A stretch of DNA of 64,000 nucleotides, from assembly GCA_033557835.1 (NCBI GenBank), contig JAWQRO010000008.1:30368-94367 (forward strand), in the 5' to 3' direction. How positions within the stretch are numbered: position 1 is the stretch's first letter; every line of letters starts with the position of its first letter. Under the pieces are notes generated by a model that searched no databases, was not told the DNA's origin, and saw only the letters and a list, made by a program, of their open reading frames with translations. This stretch comes from Helochares maculicollis (lineage: Eukaryota > Arthropoda > Insecta > Coleoptera > Hydrophilidae). The position numbers and the translations under genes are program-made. Of the stretch, positions 50,402 to 63,245 are shown piece by piece.

Positions 50402-52439
50402 TATATTACATGCCTTTAACCTTTTCAAAAATTAGTTGCTGATGATATTTAAAGACAGACTTCATTTTAAGTAACCTATTTGCTTAAAAAGACGCCGATT
50501 TTTTGAGTTTTGTAAAACAGAAATTGTGGTATGTATATTTGAATATACTATCGGCTACTTATTAGTAGCTGTTACGTTCTAACAACAGCACCACCTAATA
50601 GACAATATCCCAAAGTTTTTGAGCAACTTTTTGACAAAGAATTTATAGGATGATATTCTTATTGTCATTTACCTGCAACTGGCAAACAGTATACAATGTA
50701 AATGCATTTCGGCACGATATGTGTGTAGAAGTGTGTGCGCGTATATCTGAAGAGGGGGGGGGTAGGCTGTCGCCGCAATTACCTCCCTTCCCTTCACTCC
50801 TCTTTGTACATTCTTGAATAACTACAAGAAGTAAAAAAAGGCATTGCGATCATACAAAAACTTGATCTCGAGATTTTGCAGGATAACGATGTTTTGAATA
50901 CGCCTGAATCCATTTTGACCATTTTTGGCCTGATTTCAGTATGCGTGTGTAAGTAAATATGATTTGAGGCGATAAATTTGGCATCGTAGATCTGTATCTT
51001 AGTTCTTTTGAGTTTAAATTGTTAACACATCTTAAATTTTATGTTAGATGCTGTTAAGTTGGAAAATTAGGATTGTACCGACATATATTTGATTATTTCT
51101 TAACATAGTTTTAATAAGTCTTTGAATTGTAAACTAAAATTGAAATCCAACACGTTAATGTAATAGCGAGTACAACAACATAAGTTTTTAAAATTCAGAA
51201 ACATTCTGTTTTCAAAGCGCCAATTCAGACCTTACATGTTCAAAAGTACTGCAATGTACATTTGAGAAAATCAAAACGAAGGAAGCAGAAAAACAAGATG
51301 CAAAATTGGAAACATAAAATTGAGAAGTTGAGAAGCGTATGTTAATTTAAAGTAAGCTTTTTGTATGTTAAAGCTGGTCAGCTATGCCTTCGACAAAATC
51401 GATTTGAGCTACGCTCTCGACTAAGAAAATTAATCTTAGTTTCTGATATACAGAAACTCTCGAGTTTTCAGTTCAGAAGCAATAAACTTTACATTTAAGT
51501 AAAAATTTGTAAGACAAACTGAAATCAGATTATGTATTTGGAGGAAAGAATTTTTTTGTATCAAGTTCAAGTGAAACCCTGTTAATACAGACCAAGAGAT
51601 TATAAGTATTTAAAATCGTAATAATCTAATCTTATGACATGTTCCACCCGGATGGCAAATTTAAACAGTAGACGCGTCACAAGTTAAAAATAGCAATCCA
51701 AGAAGGATCGGAGGGTGAAAAATGCAAATACCATAAGTAGAAGAGTAACTATTGACAAATACTCCTTGCAGTCCTAACACGCACATATTCAGCTTTTGTA
51801 AATCGTTGATTACATCATTTCTATCAATAATAAAATGAATTAGATGCACCCGCATTTATCAAACTTTATGAAACATTTTGAGGCAAGTAGCTAAGTTACT
51901 CCTTTAATAATAAGGAAACTACATGACAAAATCAACGTAAATATCTTTTGTTATATATAACGGGGCTAAAATTGAAATTGAATTTGTTATTCATAATTTA
52001 TAGGTATAATCAAGTACTTGTATAGATTTAAGAGACTAATCTTTGATGCTTTGGCAACAAAAGGAGTCGTCCTTTATACCTGTAAACGCATTAATGTTTT
52101 AGTTGTTTTATGTTTGAAAATTAAAATTTTTTTGGTGCCGAGGCACTAAAATACCGACAGTATATTTGTTGTTTACTTATAATCTTATATCAATCTGATT
52201 TGATTTATATTTAGTCTCGAGATTTGTAGATGGTCATTTCAAGATAAGTTTATCTGTTTAGAACTCATTGGCGTCCTCAAAGTTGTTTTCTAATCAAAAA
52301 GTCAATTTTTAAAGAAACATTTTGTTGGCTTCTATCCAATTCTTTGTGTGATTGACTGCAAAAATTTTTCATCGCATAATGCAACAATTTTTTAACAACT
52401 TGTTACATTTTTCAAAATTGGCAGCGATTGTCAGGATTT
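50402..52439. other. Unrecognised AT-rich stretch with an R2 scrap
   Basis: A poly-G run of about nine bases lies at 50,753-50,761. The R2-related sequence at 51,390-51,430 is listed separately. Nothing else was recognised. Confidence 0.5.
51385..51435 (+). repeat. R2-related dispersed repeat
   Basis: GCCTTCGACAAAATCGATTT and GAGCTACGCTCTCGACTAAG parallel the text at 42,838-42,870 in the same orientation. The remaining R2 unit is not recognisable. Confidence 0.5.
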
Positions 52440-52479
52440 AAAGCAGTTAATGGCTATTTTTTAATACAGTAATTTGCAG

Positions 52480-52845
52480 AAAAAGGTCCGTAAATATTGA
52501 AGGAGGTCCGAAAATCGGTTTGATGATATTTCAAGGTTACTTCTTACGGTTTTCATTCTTGATACTCCTGGTGTTCTGGAAATTTTGTTAGACAATATTG
52601 TCAGGCATAACTTCTCACATTTTACAGGCTATAGTTATTTGCGGAAAGTTTGCGAATTGCCACTTTTGATGGTTTCTTCCAAGAATCTTTCATACATTCA
52701 TAGTTAAAAGTTTTTTCTCAATTTATATTCATTGTAGATTTCAGTAAATATACGAAATAAAATGCAATTACAAAACTTTCACATAACCCAGAAAGCGACT
52801 AAGAAATTGGTGTTGGCACATTAAAATACATAATTAGATTAATAC
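52480..52845 (+). repeat. Diverged duplication, copy 1
   Basis: It contains ATATTTCAAGGTTACTT (52,526-52,542) and TTAAAATACATAATTAGAT (52,821-52,839), both also present exactly and in the same order in copy 2 at 53,444 and 53,627. A TCCTGGT/TTCTGG and TTAGAC/ATAGAC stretch lies between them in both. Copy 1 is about 100 bp longer between these anchors. No coding content was seen. Confidence 0.55.
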
Positions 52846-53389
52846 TGCTTAGCTCCTATATCAACTGACTGTTTCGGCAATGAGATAAGTTACTCTTATA
52901 ATATTAAATTTAAATAAAGAGTAGTAAATTTATTAATGTTATAGTTGATTTATTCTTGACAAATCTATACGTTTATGCAAATATTTTTAAACAATTTATT
53001 TTCATGTATCAAGACGCTGGAATATCAATGAGATTCCTTAGCTTTTGCCCTTGCTTACTTTTCTCAACCATTGCTTTTGTTAGCTTTGAATGGCAGCGTT
53101 AAGTTGTAAAAATATTTCCGGCAAGATAGTCATTTTAAAGACTCAATTAACTTATAAGTTAAAAGTGAATTTCTTATATTTGCCCACAGATATATCGATA
53201 GTGAAGGTAAAGCAAACTTTACAATTTTAAAAACAAGAGAGCTGATTAAGACACAGCCTTATCAAAAAGGACAACTTATTTACAGTAACTTTAAATTTTT
53301 CGTATCAATTACCTAAGTAGATTAGCCTGTGAACCAATATGTTCGTCGGGAAGCATTTTGTTGATTTCATTCTAATGGAAAAGAAGACC

Positions 53390-53650
53390 AACTGGTACTC
53401 AAGACAGCTTTTATTGAAATAGTACTACAAATCGTTCTGAGCAATATTTCAAGGTTACTTTTCACAGCTAAATACTCAGGAGTTCCCCATTCTCCTGGTT
53501 CTTCAGATAGACTTTCTCAGGATCTTTTCCATTGTATATTTAATTAAGCAACTAATGAAAGTACAATTATAAAATTATATAGATTAAAACAACCTAAAAA
53601 CCGACTTTGCAATTGTCGTTGTTACTTTAAAATACATAATTAGATGACAC
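53390..53650 (+). repeat. Diverged duplication, copy 2
   Basis: This partner of 52,480-52,845 is displaced by about 0.8-0.9 kb. The two anchors are exact 17- and 19-mers, while the rest is heavily diverged. It may be two insertions of one unnamed interspersed repeat rather than a local duplication. Confidence 0.55.
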
Positions 53651-56600
53651 ACCACTTTATTTTTATTAGTTTAAAATACCAGGCGTAAAGTATGTATTTT
53701 ATTATATTTTATGCTTTATACATATTCAATAAGATCGATAAATGTTGAAATAAATAAATATGTATTTTACTCCCGGCCATTTGCTGTCTATAGAATATAG
53801 CTGCTGGTAAACAAAGGGACGTTACCGTATTGAGTTTGTCCATTTACCCGTTATTAAAGTCAATATTACATATATTATTAATACTAAATAAGAATTCCGA
53901 TAATATTATTACTGTTTTAAAACATTACGGGGATTGAAGTTGATATTAATGAAATATATTTATTCCCAATTGAACCAGAGTAACAGTACGTCACTAATAA
54001 ATCGGTTTTCAATATTGACTTTCTGAATCACGCACTTATTACAAAAAAGCAAATGAAAGCAAAAAGTGAAATAAAACGTAATGAAAATAAATCCTCTTAA
54101 TAATACACCCGCGATTAAGCCAATTTCCGGATTACAATTTGAAAATTTGATACAATCCCCCTGTAACAGAACCTAAATATGTACGATATGCGTCTTAAAA
54201 GTAATTGGGTTTGTTTAAAAGCGCGCAAAATATAAATAGTGCTTCGCCAAAAAAGAATTCATTAAAGGAAAACTTAGATCTCAATCTAAAGGAATTAATG
54301 CAAATTGCGCGAGGGGTTTACGTTATTAAGAAATAATACGAGGCTAACACGAAACGCACATAATTTTGTGTGAAAACATATTAATACATTATTATCGTGA
54401 GATAGCTGGCTATTCGATGAAATTTCGGACGCATTTATCATATTACTAAACACTATTCACGATTATCCAGGCCCGTGCTTCCATAATATATCAAGCGAGG
54501 ACTACTCGCTGACAGACACAGTTACATATAAACGAAGTGAGTTCCCCCGAAAGAATGAATAAAGAAAAAATGAACGTACAATTTATTACTTTTATTATAT
54601 ATTAGAATTCCCCTATAAAAAATTAATCATTAAAAATGAAATATAGTCCGCCCTCTTCTTCTCTCCTTTCTTACTTAAAAGTGAAAGTATTAAGAAAATA
54701 TAAATTACATTTTTATTTAGAGTGTCAAATAAATTTCTATAGGTTATCCAGATTTCCCATTTTTCTCTTGCGCCCCAAGAAACTTTTTATACTATATAAA
54801 TTACTTAGTAATAATGTGCTCTTTAAAAATTGTAAACATCAGCACAATGGGGGTGATTTCGAAACTCGCTCTCTCAATATATATTCAAGAAGGGCGGACG
54901 GCACTTCAGCTTCAGCCCTTCCAATTTTCTTCCGGCAAACTTAAATAAACTTTACGCCGGAGTTTACAAAACTGAGCTTTAATTGTGCCAGCAAATAATA
55001 AGATTGTTGATCCATGATGTGGATGGTGTTGGCGAGCGAATGCTTAACCGTAAAAAAAAAGAAACCGCCCGTGCGTACATTGAATAATATCGCGCCATAC
55101 TTCATAACGAAAGTTTTTTCGTGGTTGAATTGCAATATTGCAACGCAATCCACGAGAGGGAGCCGCTGGAAGTTTCAACATTGTTATAATAATTGCCGCT
55201 GATATAATGACATAGAGCATGCAATTAAATTATGCAAATCAAATTTGTAAACATGTAATCGAAATTAATATACAGTATTAATAATGTAGGTGTAATATAA
55301 TTGGATAGGGCTCGAGCACGGAAAGGGACCGCGCGAAGAAAATTGAAGGGAAAACAGCAGATGTAAATAATAAATAAAATAATCTACATATAAGAAGATT
55401 TTATTTGTAGCAAACGGTCGAGTTTGTTTTAGATGCACTCTACCTTTCTCTTATATTTCGGAAAGTCTTACGGAAATTGAGGAAGGGCGTGTGGAACATC
55501 GGGGGTTTTATCCTTAAGCTGAGCTGGTCGACTCTCCGCTTCTCACTTGGTCAGTCCTTCTAGGATTCCTGATAACCAAGGATGGTACGTGCCGCGGATG
55601 CAAATGCTCCGGTTGACCTTGGCGATACACTTTTGTTATGTTTTCGCTACTACTTCGGGGATGCGTTTTGTTGCGTCGAGGATTATTAGATTAAGGGGAT
55701 GCAAGAGGGAGGCAGGAAATGTTTCTAGGAACAGAATAAGGCTGACGTAACAAGAAAAATCTTGAGTTTATTTCTATTTATTTCCGTAGGTATATTTTTT
55801 GAAAGGACGCGAAAAGCAAGCACGTTTATCATTTGAAACAGCTCATATGGAAGGGTAGCCGTACAAACTCGAAAAACACAATACCTTAAAACTTCTTTTA
55901 TTGTGATCATTTTTTAACCCTAATGCACATTCCAGTTTGGTTCATAATATCAGACAGCGAGCTTTTAACTGAAATCAGCGTTCGAGCAAAACTTCAAAAT
56001 GCATATACGTATAGAACGCAAAGAATGAAGGGAGAAAGAGAAAGAAACGGTAGGTGACGGCGAGGGGGACAAGGATGGAGTGGTTTGCGTTGAACTTGAA
56101 TGTATGCAGCATTGCCGTACATTTCGCTAATAAGTCAGCCCTTGCTTACTTCGCACAAAATGCGTGAATATAAATGCTGCCAGAACAATGCAATGTGCCA
56201 GACAATGGAAGCTGGCAAATAAAACATCGCAAGTACTATATTAACTTGATTTCAAATTTATATTGGGATAGGTTGTACTCCATTATATTTATAAACGCCC
56301 TACGACAGTTAGATATAAAGTATGTTAGGTGTGCTTCGGCAAACTTTTGTGAAGGGGGAGCCACCACCCCTTTAACCTTCCCCCATTTGCTGCAATTTTT
56401 TGAAAATACCTTGCCACATGATCATATTCATTTAAGCCTTAAAAGTAGTCATCATAGAAAACATATTTGACCAGATAGACGACGAAAACTATCTCTTTTT
56501 TCGGATATAATTTCCCACAATTCTTGCACCTACCTCTCTTTCTCCTTTTTTTGTAATGTTCTTTCCTCATGCATTTCTTTGTTGATCTCAAGTCCAAATT

Positions 56601-56817
56601 GTTATTGATGTCGCTCTTTTAATACCTGTTCAGGCATGTTTCGCTCTCAATGTAATAGTTTGTTTCCAATTTTTTTATTAAGCCTCAGAATGTTAAAATC
56701 TTTTTATTCATTATCATGATTATTTTACAACGTTAATTATGGTAAAATGGCACAGTAGTTAAAACTTTGGGATTTGATGTTTAAAACGGCTTAAGTACAC
56801 TTTCAGTCATATTAGTA
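53651..56817. other. Unrecognised AT-rich stretch
   Basis: Frames up to 102 codons (54,636-54,944) show no domain. Slightly GC-richer text lies at 55,500-55,740. No repeat or transposon remnant was recognised. Confidence 0.5.
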
Positions 56818-57964
56818 TTAGGTTGCTCAGTAAATTTATGGTTCAATAGGAAAAGGCCTAGCTACTACCTCTATATTTTTTATGTTGGCACACTCTTCGC
56901 ATGATCGTATGTGATGTTTCATTTTAATCTGTCGATTCTTTGGTTTTGTTTACAAGCCATTTAGTACTGATGGGTCCCAGTATTTTTTTCAATGGAAGCA
57001 TGTACTCTGCAGTGATTTAATTTTTATTTTTGGAAAGTTTAAACGCAAAGGAAATTTACGAACTTATGCTGAATGCCTATAAAGAGTCTTTGCCTTCAAT
57101 GAATACAGTGGAAAGATGGGTTTCTGAATTTAAACGTAGTCGTATAAGCCATGAAGACAACAAAAACGTCCAAAAATAGTAATAACACCAGAAATAGTTC
57201 AAAAAGCACAGGATATCGTGTTGGAAAATCGTCGACTAATTGCAAAAAATTATCTACATAATTTAGGCATCTCATTATTCAGGTAAGGTAATATTTTGAC
57301 TGAAGTATTGGGTCCAAGAAAGCTGTGTGCATAATGGGTGCCTCATTCTCTAACAATGAAATGAAGAACATATTCAATTGCGACTTTCTCAGAAGCATTT
57401 GGAGCATTTTCGAAAGGATAAAGTGGATATTGTGCGTCGATTCATCATTATGGACGAGACTTGGGTCTATCACCATGATCCTGAATCAAAACAAGAAGCT
57501 AACGAGTGATGGTTATTTGACTCCAAAACGAGTTCGTTTCCAGAAATCGGCAAAGATGTTAGCATCAGTTTTTTGGGATACAAAAGAAATTTTGTTTGTG
57601 GGTTAAGTGCAAGCTAGTTAAACAATAATTCTTAATATTATTTTAAACCTTTTAGACCTGCTGAAGAAGAAAATTCGTGAAAAAGATTTGCAGAAGAGAA
57701 AAATCCTTTTTCATCAGGACAATGCATCATGTCACAAAAGCATTTCAACAATGGTTAATATCCATGAATTTAAATTCGATTCACCAGATTTGGCCCCTAG
57801 CGACTTCTATCCAGACTCACTTCAGGGATGGAATCCATAAATTTGATTTTTTTTGGATCGAACGTGTATTGATTTTCAGGGAGACTATTCTGAATAATAA
57901 AGTATATATCAAACCATAAAACTATGTTTTTCTTATAGAGCCGAAAACTTATTGAACAACCTAG
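56818..57964 (+). mobile_element. Mariner element B, nearly full length, dead
   Basis: This 1,147-bp element has TIRs TTAGGTTGCTCAGTAAATTT (left) and CTAGGTTGTTCAATAAGTTT (right, read inward), with TA at 56,816-56,817 and 57,965-57,966. Its right TIR is almost the same as the left TIR of element A, so the two are copies of one family. The first catalytic block MDETWVYHHDPES (D at 57,453) and second block FHQDNAS (D at 57,718) are intact; the third, SPDLAPSDF (D at 57,801), is present but brought about 22 bases too close by a frameshifting deletion. A further deletion of roughly 115 bp relative to A follows. Several stops occur. Confidence 0.92.
57042..57919 (+). pseudogene. Transposase pseudogene of mariner B
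   Basis: The N-terminal region reads KRKEIYELMLNAYKESLPSM and then VERWVSEFKRSRISHED (about 57,047-57,155), the first helix-turn-helix of mariner transposases including the GRxSxED linker. The catalytic blocks follow, but frame shifts occur near 57,150 and 57,490, inside the 57,600-57,650 segment and after 57,720. The best uninterrupted pieces are 57,325-57,606 and 57,677-57,919, which are mostly in shadow frames. This copy is older than element C but clearer than element A. Confidence 0.85.
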
Positions 57965-59605
57965 TATGTTGAAGACACTAAAAGAGCTTCGCATTTTTCA
58001 TTAGGGTCATGATCAACGTTTCATATGTTTATATTAATGATTGTTATGGCTAATGTAGGACTTTTATAATTTATTATAAGTACATTTCAGAACTTCTGTA
58101 AATCAATATAGCTTATTTTGAACTTTAATTTCAGGATTTGAACTGATGGTCATGAAAAGTATTTAGTTTTTTCTATTAGACCCATGATCAATTAATCTGT
58201 AGACCTCTCATTAAAAAGTAACACAGCTCCTAAAACTGTAAGATTTGGTGTCTCATTTGCTGGAAAAAAACTTAATAATAATTAATTCTTATTGCTACGA
58301 TATGTCAAGAAATTTCTTCTCAACAGTTTTCTAAACAAATTAAATTTATAGTGCATTTAGAAATATGTGGATCATTGCTGATAGAAGCCATGTTTGAGAA
58401 GTGCAGCTGTTTGGTACAGTATCAAGAATGAAATAAATTGAGATTTCAACTGCACCTAAGACAATTGGTAAGTGTTAGATTTCGATAGTTGAAATGTGAA
58501 CACACATCAACTTCTGATTAAATTAAGTAAATTTAATTGGGGCGCCAAAAGTGCGTTTTCTTCCATTTTGAAAGTCATTTTGAATCTACATACTTGAATT
58601 AAAAAGTAAAAAAAAATATTTTATTAATTGTCATGAGTACCCAGTGAAATTGTTATGATGTTTATGATTATCAAGGTTAATTCAGGCTTTTTGTAGTTTG
58701 TCATGATTGCATTTGCAAAATGAGGATTATTTTAAGGGTATTACATAATTGCCGTTGAAAGGTTTCAAGTTTTGTCTTAAAAAAATAATTGAAAGTTTTG
58801 TATTTAAAGTAATCGATAAAGTTGTTATTTGTTGCCTTAATTGAATCAAGTGGAGTATTTTTATTGCAATATTCAATAAATAGGCATTAAAATTGAGTGT
58901 AAAGAGGTAAAATTGTCGTTCGATTTTAATAATGGTCAGGAGTAGTCTAAAATTATCTTCTTTTTAAGGACTGTGATAATTATTGAGGATTGTTTTGTTT
59001 AATGATTAGGAGTTAAGAGCTTCTTGTGGTTTACTTTGACAAGTCAGGACCTATTAAGTAGCCTTCATTGTTTAGTACACTAAAGTTCAGAGTCAACATT
59101 TATTTTTTTAGATAAAAATTTTGAGAATTAATTAAAAGAAAATTTACAAAATTCAACTAAATCATGATATATACCGCGTTGTATGTAGAAAACTTGTTAG
59201 TTTGGTTACTATAAATTGGTAAAAATTATTATTACATGAAGATATTGATTATAAGAAGAACGCTAAAGGAAACCGAGGGAAATTGCAAGGGATGAAAAAA
59301 CAAGAAATAAAAAGTAAGGAAGAGCATCGAAAAGATGTCGGTTGGTGGCATCAGAATCAGAATGAAGAGCTGAAGGTTATATATTAAAACGGGACAAAAT
59401 AACGGTCAAACTGTTAGAAATAGTTAATTGTAAAACCCAATCGGAGACAAATCACTTGTTTGGTAAAACTGAACCATTGAATGAATTTTGAAAATAATCC
59501 TACTTGAACAAGAAAGAAAGTAAAAACAAAAGAACATAAGAACAATCAGGATGAAACAAGCTGGAGTAAAAATGTGTAGTAAATATACTTAAGAAACTAA
59601 TCGAA
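57965..59605. other. Unrecognised AT-rich stretch
   Basis: No coding or repeat signal was recognised until the LINE endonuclease scrap. The purine-rich text at 59,240-59,600 is in the right place and composition to be the 5' part of that LINE, but no motif confirms it. Confidence 0.45.
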
Positions 59606-59728
59606 AAGAGAGTGAAAGCATGGAATATCAGAGGCTTGCAAGAGGAGGACAAAAGGCGAGTAGATGATTTTCTACAAAAGTAATTAGATTAACTTGACGC
59701 AATAGAAATAAAGACACCAAGAACAATC
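59606..59728 (+). pseudogene. LINE endonuclease N-terminal fragment
   Basis: A 41-codon frame with two stops reads VKAWNIRGLQEEDKRRVDDF and, after the stops, LDAIEIKTPRT. This matches the opening of apurinic-like endonuclease domains in non-LTR retrotransposon ORF2 proteins (TWNVRGLxxxxKxxxLxxxLxxxxxDIxxIxETK), where the W-N and E-T-K residues are active-site positions. The usual E-T is I-K here, so the copy is degenerate. Clade not determined. Confidence 0.6.
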
Positions 59729-62339
59729 TGAGTTGGAAATCAATTAAGAAATACACGAAGAAGATACAGCTGAGCCATAAAAAGAATGTAATGAGATAGG
59801 CAGGTACAAAGATTGGGAAAGTACGACCGGAGAAAATAAAAAGTTTTCATAGCAAATCTAGTTAAATATGTTTATTAGATTGACTAGTTTTAGAGATTAA
59901 GTCATAGGGATCCATCCATAGGGATGAAGCTAGATTTTTCCAGTGAAACTCGTTTAATGTTGAGAAATCAAACCTAGCAAATTGTAAATAAATCAGTCCT
60001 GTAGTGAACATAAAAACACGCTTAATTACGAGATGATTTTTGCTACAAAACTATGGTCAGGGTAATCACTAGCTTAATAAAGAGCATCGCTTTTAGTATT
60101 TTTTGAAGAAAAAAAAATAGCGGGATTGGGGTTTATAACGAAAAGCTACAAAAATATGTTTTTAAATTGAATCAGAATTAATTTCAAGCGCAATTTGTAA
60201 TAATTCTTTAAATTACATCGATATCGCTCTGTTGGAGAATAGCTACGACAAACTATTGCGATAACACTGAAAATTCGTTAGTTGTTTTCATGGTTGAAAG
60301 CCAAACAGTGCAGTTAAAGCTCTTAAAGGATAAACCGAATCCTGAAATGTAATAGTTTCGACCGTGCTCCAGTAAATAATTTTAATACCTCTGCGCAAAA
60401 TAAATAAAATACATGTCCCGCTTTTAGATGCGTTGAAGCTAATATTTATCACTGGATAAAGCCAATTTAGTAACATTCCCATTAGTTGGTACATGTCTGA
60501 AAGTTTTGTATTTGGTAGCCCACATTTCGATTTTCTATTTGAATTTTATTTTTGATTCAATTGTAACTATTTAGCTTGTCAACAATTAGTATTGCTATTC
60601 AACACCCTTTCAGAACTATACCAAAACTATTAACAACAAAAACAGTTTCTAAATTTACTTTTAAAAATCAATATTATAGTGTAAGTAGGGAGCTGTTAAA
60701 ATACAGAAAATTCATTAGTTGGATAGAAGGTTAAAGTTAAACAGCACAGCTTATCATTTTAAAACATATCCGATTACTAGGATGAACGAGCTGCTTTACG
60801 GTACTCAAACAAGTTTGTCTGTTTTTCATGTGTAAGTAAAAATCCTCTGCATACACATAGGGCGCAACACCGCTATGATTAGTGATTGTTATTTGATTTA
60901 TTGCGTTAGATTATGGAAAGATACCGAAAATTCGGGTGGAATCAATAAGTAAACACACTTAAATTTATTAAAGTTCCACCCTGAACAAAAAGTGTTGTAT
61001 GTATTGCGGTAAAATTTCTGTTAAATTGATTAGGGAATTTAAGTGGAGAAGGTTGGCAAAAACACTACAAATCTTTTAGTTTCTCTCGGCGATAATTGAA
61101 TTAAAAGTTGAGTTAAATTAAATTTTTACGGTACTTTTATCACCTCGACGCTGAAACTAAAACAACGGATAATTCTAATCAAGAAAAATACGAGCTGCGC
61201 GGGTTTCAATAAACTTTTTATTGATTGGAGCGATTTTACCGCCACGTCGTTAGTCCTTTAGTAATAGTTATGTCTTTTACATATTGTAGGCGTGTGCAAA
61301 TCTTAATGACTCGTCCGCCCCGCCGCTGCACCCTAATATTTAAGTAGCAGCGCGAACTATTTCCATTTATTACGGAAATATTTGTATTACTTTCGGGGAA
61401 ACTCAATGGAAGCGGCCCCGTTTTTCATACATTTTTTGTTGCTCCAAGAGAAAATGATAAATGTTCCTTTATTAGAGCAATCTTTGAACGGTTGGAGAGG
61501 GAGCTGCCTTGTACGAGCTTACGGCAACTCTGAGGCTAAGAAGTGCTTTCAAACACGACATATACCAAAAGTATTGTCCCCCACCCGGCTTCCTCGTCCT
61601 TTTGTGCACGGTTTCAATTTAAATTTTTAACTTTTCATATTCGCTCATTGTCTAAAATTTATAACATTTAAAATGGTCTGGTCTATATCGACAGAGGCAT
61701 TGTTTTCTGCGCTATTAATCATATTTGGTAGCTTATATATGACGAGGTATTACTGCATCACTCACCGACCGACGCCGGGCGTCATATTCGCCGGTTAGAC
61801 AGGGGTAGACGCGGAGAGTATGGGATAATTGAATAGGTTATTATTATAACGAGTATTAGCGATTTTAATGGAATCCTGTAAATAATTGGATTTTCTCACC
61901 GGATCCAGGTGCGAATTACTGTAGGTAGTATGATGATGTATATGAGTCTCACCTGCAACAAACAAAAAATTAAATTAAAGACTGCATTTTGATTTATATT
62001 TGGGTGTTGATATTGCAAATAGGGAAAATAGGAACCAAGAAAATTCCATCTGTGCGAAGCAATAAAGCGCCCAACAAATCCACATGCCTTTCAAAGACTT
62101 CCCAAAAACATAACCGTAACGCAACTCAAAAGGCTAGAAATTTACAAGTGCCATCGTCATTTTCAGCGGGTCTTCAGGAGCGTCGCAACGGCGTTGTCGT
62201 AGCATAATCACAGCTTAAAGCAGTGCTGAGCAACGTGTGTAAATTGTTATAACAACACGCAGTTTCTTGCGTCGTAACGAGGTGTATCTACTTGTATAAT
62301 AAAATTATCGCGTTCCCAAAAGTTCTACCTAATTCTGCA
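59729..62339. other. Unrecognised stretch
   Basis: AT-rich to about 61.2 kb and slightly GC-richer after 61,230. A frame at 61,382-61,630 (82 codons) has no recognisable domain. Confidence 0.45.
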
Positions 62340-62400
62340 CCGGCGGACGCGTCGCCGCCGCTTCCACCGCCGCCACCGACGCAACACCGCCGTTGCCCCA
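62340..62400. repeat. GCC/CCG-rich low-complexity patch
   Basis: Interrupted CCG, GCC and CCACCG triplets span about 60 bp. One plus-strand frame gives a short proline run and one minus-strand frame gives a glycine run, but neither is flanked by a credible exon. I read it as a simple-sequence patch within a GC-rich, possibly regulatory segment. Confidence 0.5.
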
Positions 62401-62574
62401 CTTTTAAGGCCCTTTTCGCCGTGCCAGCTTAAATTCAGCTATGTATTCTGGCAGATTTATGTAACAGGCTGACTTCAGTTATTTTCGTCATAAGCAACAC
62501 TTTGTTAATCGTTCGGCCTTAATTGAAATTTGGCGTGTATTTTCACTATATAATAATGTAGCATACCAGCAGCT

Positions 62575-62600
62575 TGCGCTCCGAAGGCAACCGGAGCGCA
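62575..62600. other. Perfect 9-bp GC-rich hairpin
   Basis: TGCGCTCCG, an 8-nt loop AAGGCAAC, and CGGAGCGCA. The stem is perfect and extends by one T-G pair. It lies in the GC-richer segment 62,340-62,650 with no T-run after it. Confidence 0.6.
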
Positions 62601-62650
62601 GAAATGCGCCGCTTCTACGTCGACGTCGTTCAAGACGAGGCGCCCCTCTT

Positions 62651-63245
62651 TAATGTCATGTTACTATGCGTTTAATATGACTCGAACATTATAACAATCT
62701 TGTGCAAATATTTTAGTTTCCAGTCGACGTACACTTTAATAAGACTTTTGCATATACGCCCAAATATTAGTACTCTTTACGATACACGGTGAGGATGCTG
62801 TTGTAGGATTGAATTTTTAATCCTTTTTGCTTACCTCCTACACGGTTGAATAAAGGTAAGATGATGTCTAATTAAAATACATTGAAATTTACTGACAAGG
62901 TTTCGGTGATATATTGAATGCGGTGGTAAAGAAGCCATTCCACAAACTAATTTTTTCAGATCGACCAGTTCGGAAAATCGAAATTTCCAAGTTATTGGAG
63001 CACATGGCGAAGTTCCGACAAGGACTAAAATCAAATACGGTAAAAAGCATTCCAGCTACAAGTCATAAGTAGAACTAAACTGTTCAAAACATCAAGCATT
63101 TTTTCAGTAAAAAATAATGTTTCAAAAGAATGTTGAGCAAAACGGAATTTCAATCTTTTCATAAACCACTTAGTTAAGTTTTGATATGTAACTTTGGGGA
63201 AAATGAAAAGTTTTGCCACAATAAGTTCAATAAACCAGAGCCTTA
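62651..63245. other. Unrecognised AT-rich stretch
   Basis: Only shadow frames; nothing recognised before the left end of mariner C. Confidence 0.5.

Noticed and set aside
62310..62430. Proline- or glycine-rich coding exon
   Set aside because: Both strands give low-complexity peptides from the same triplet patch, with no exon boundaries.
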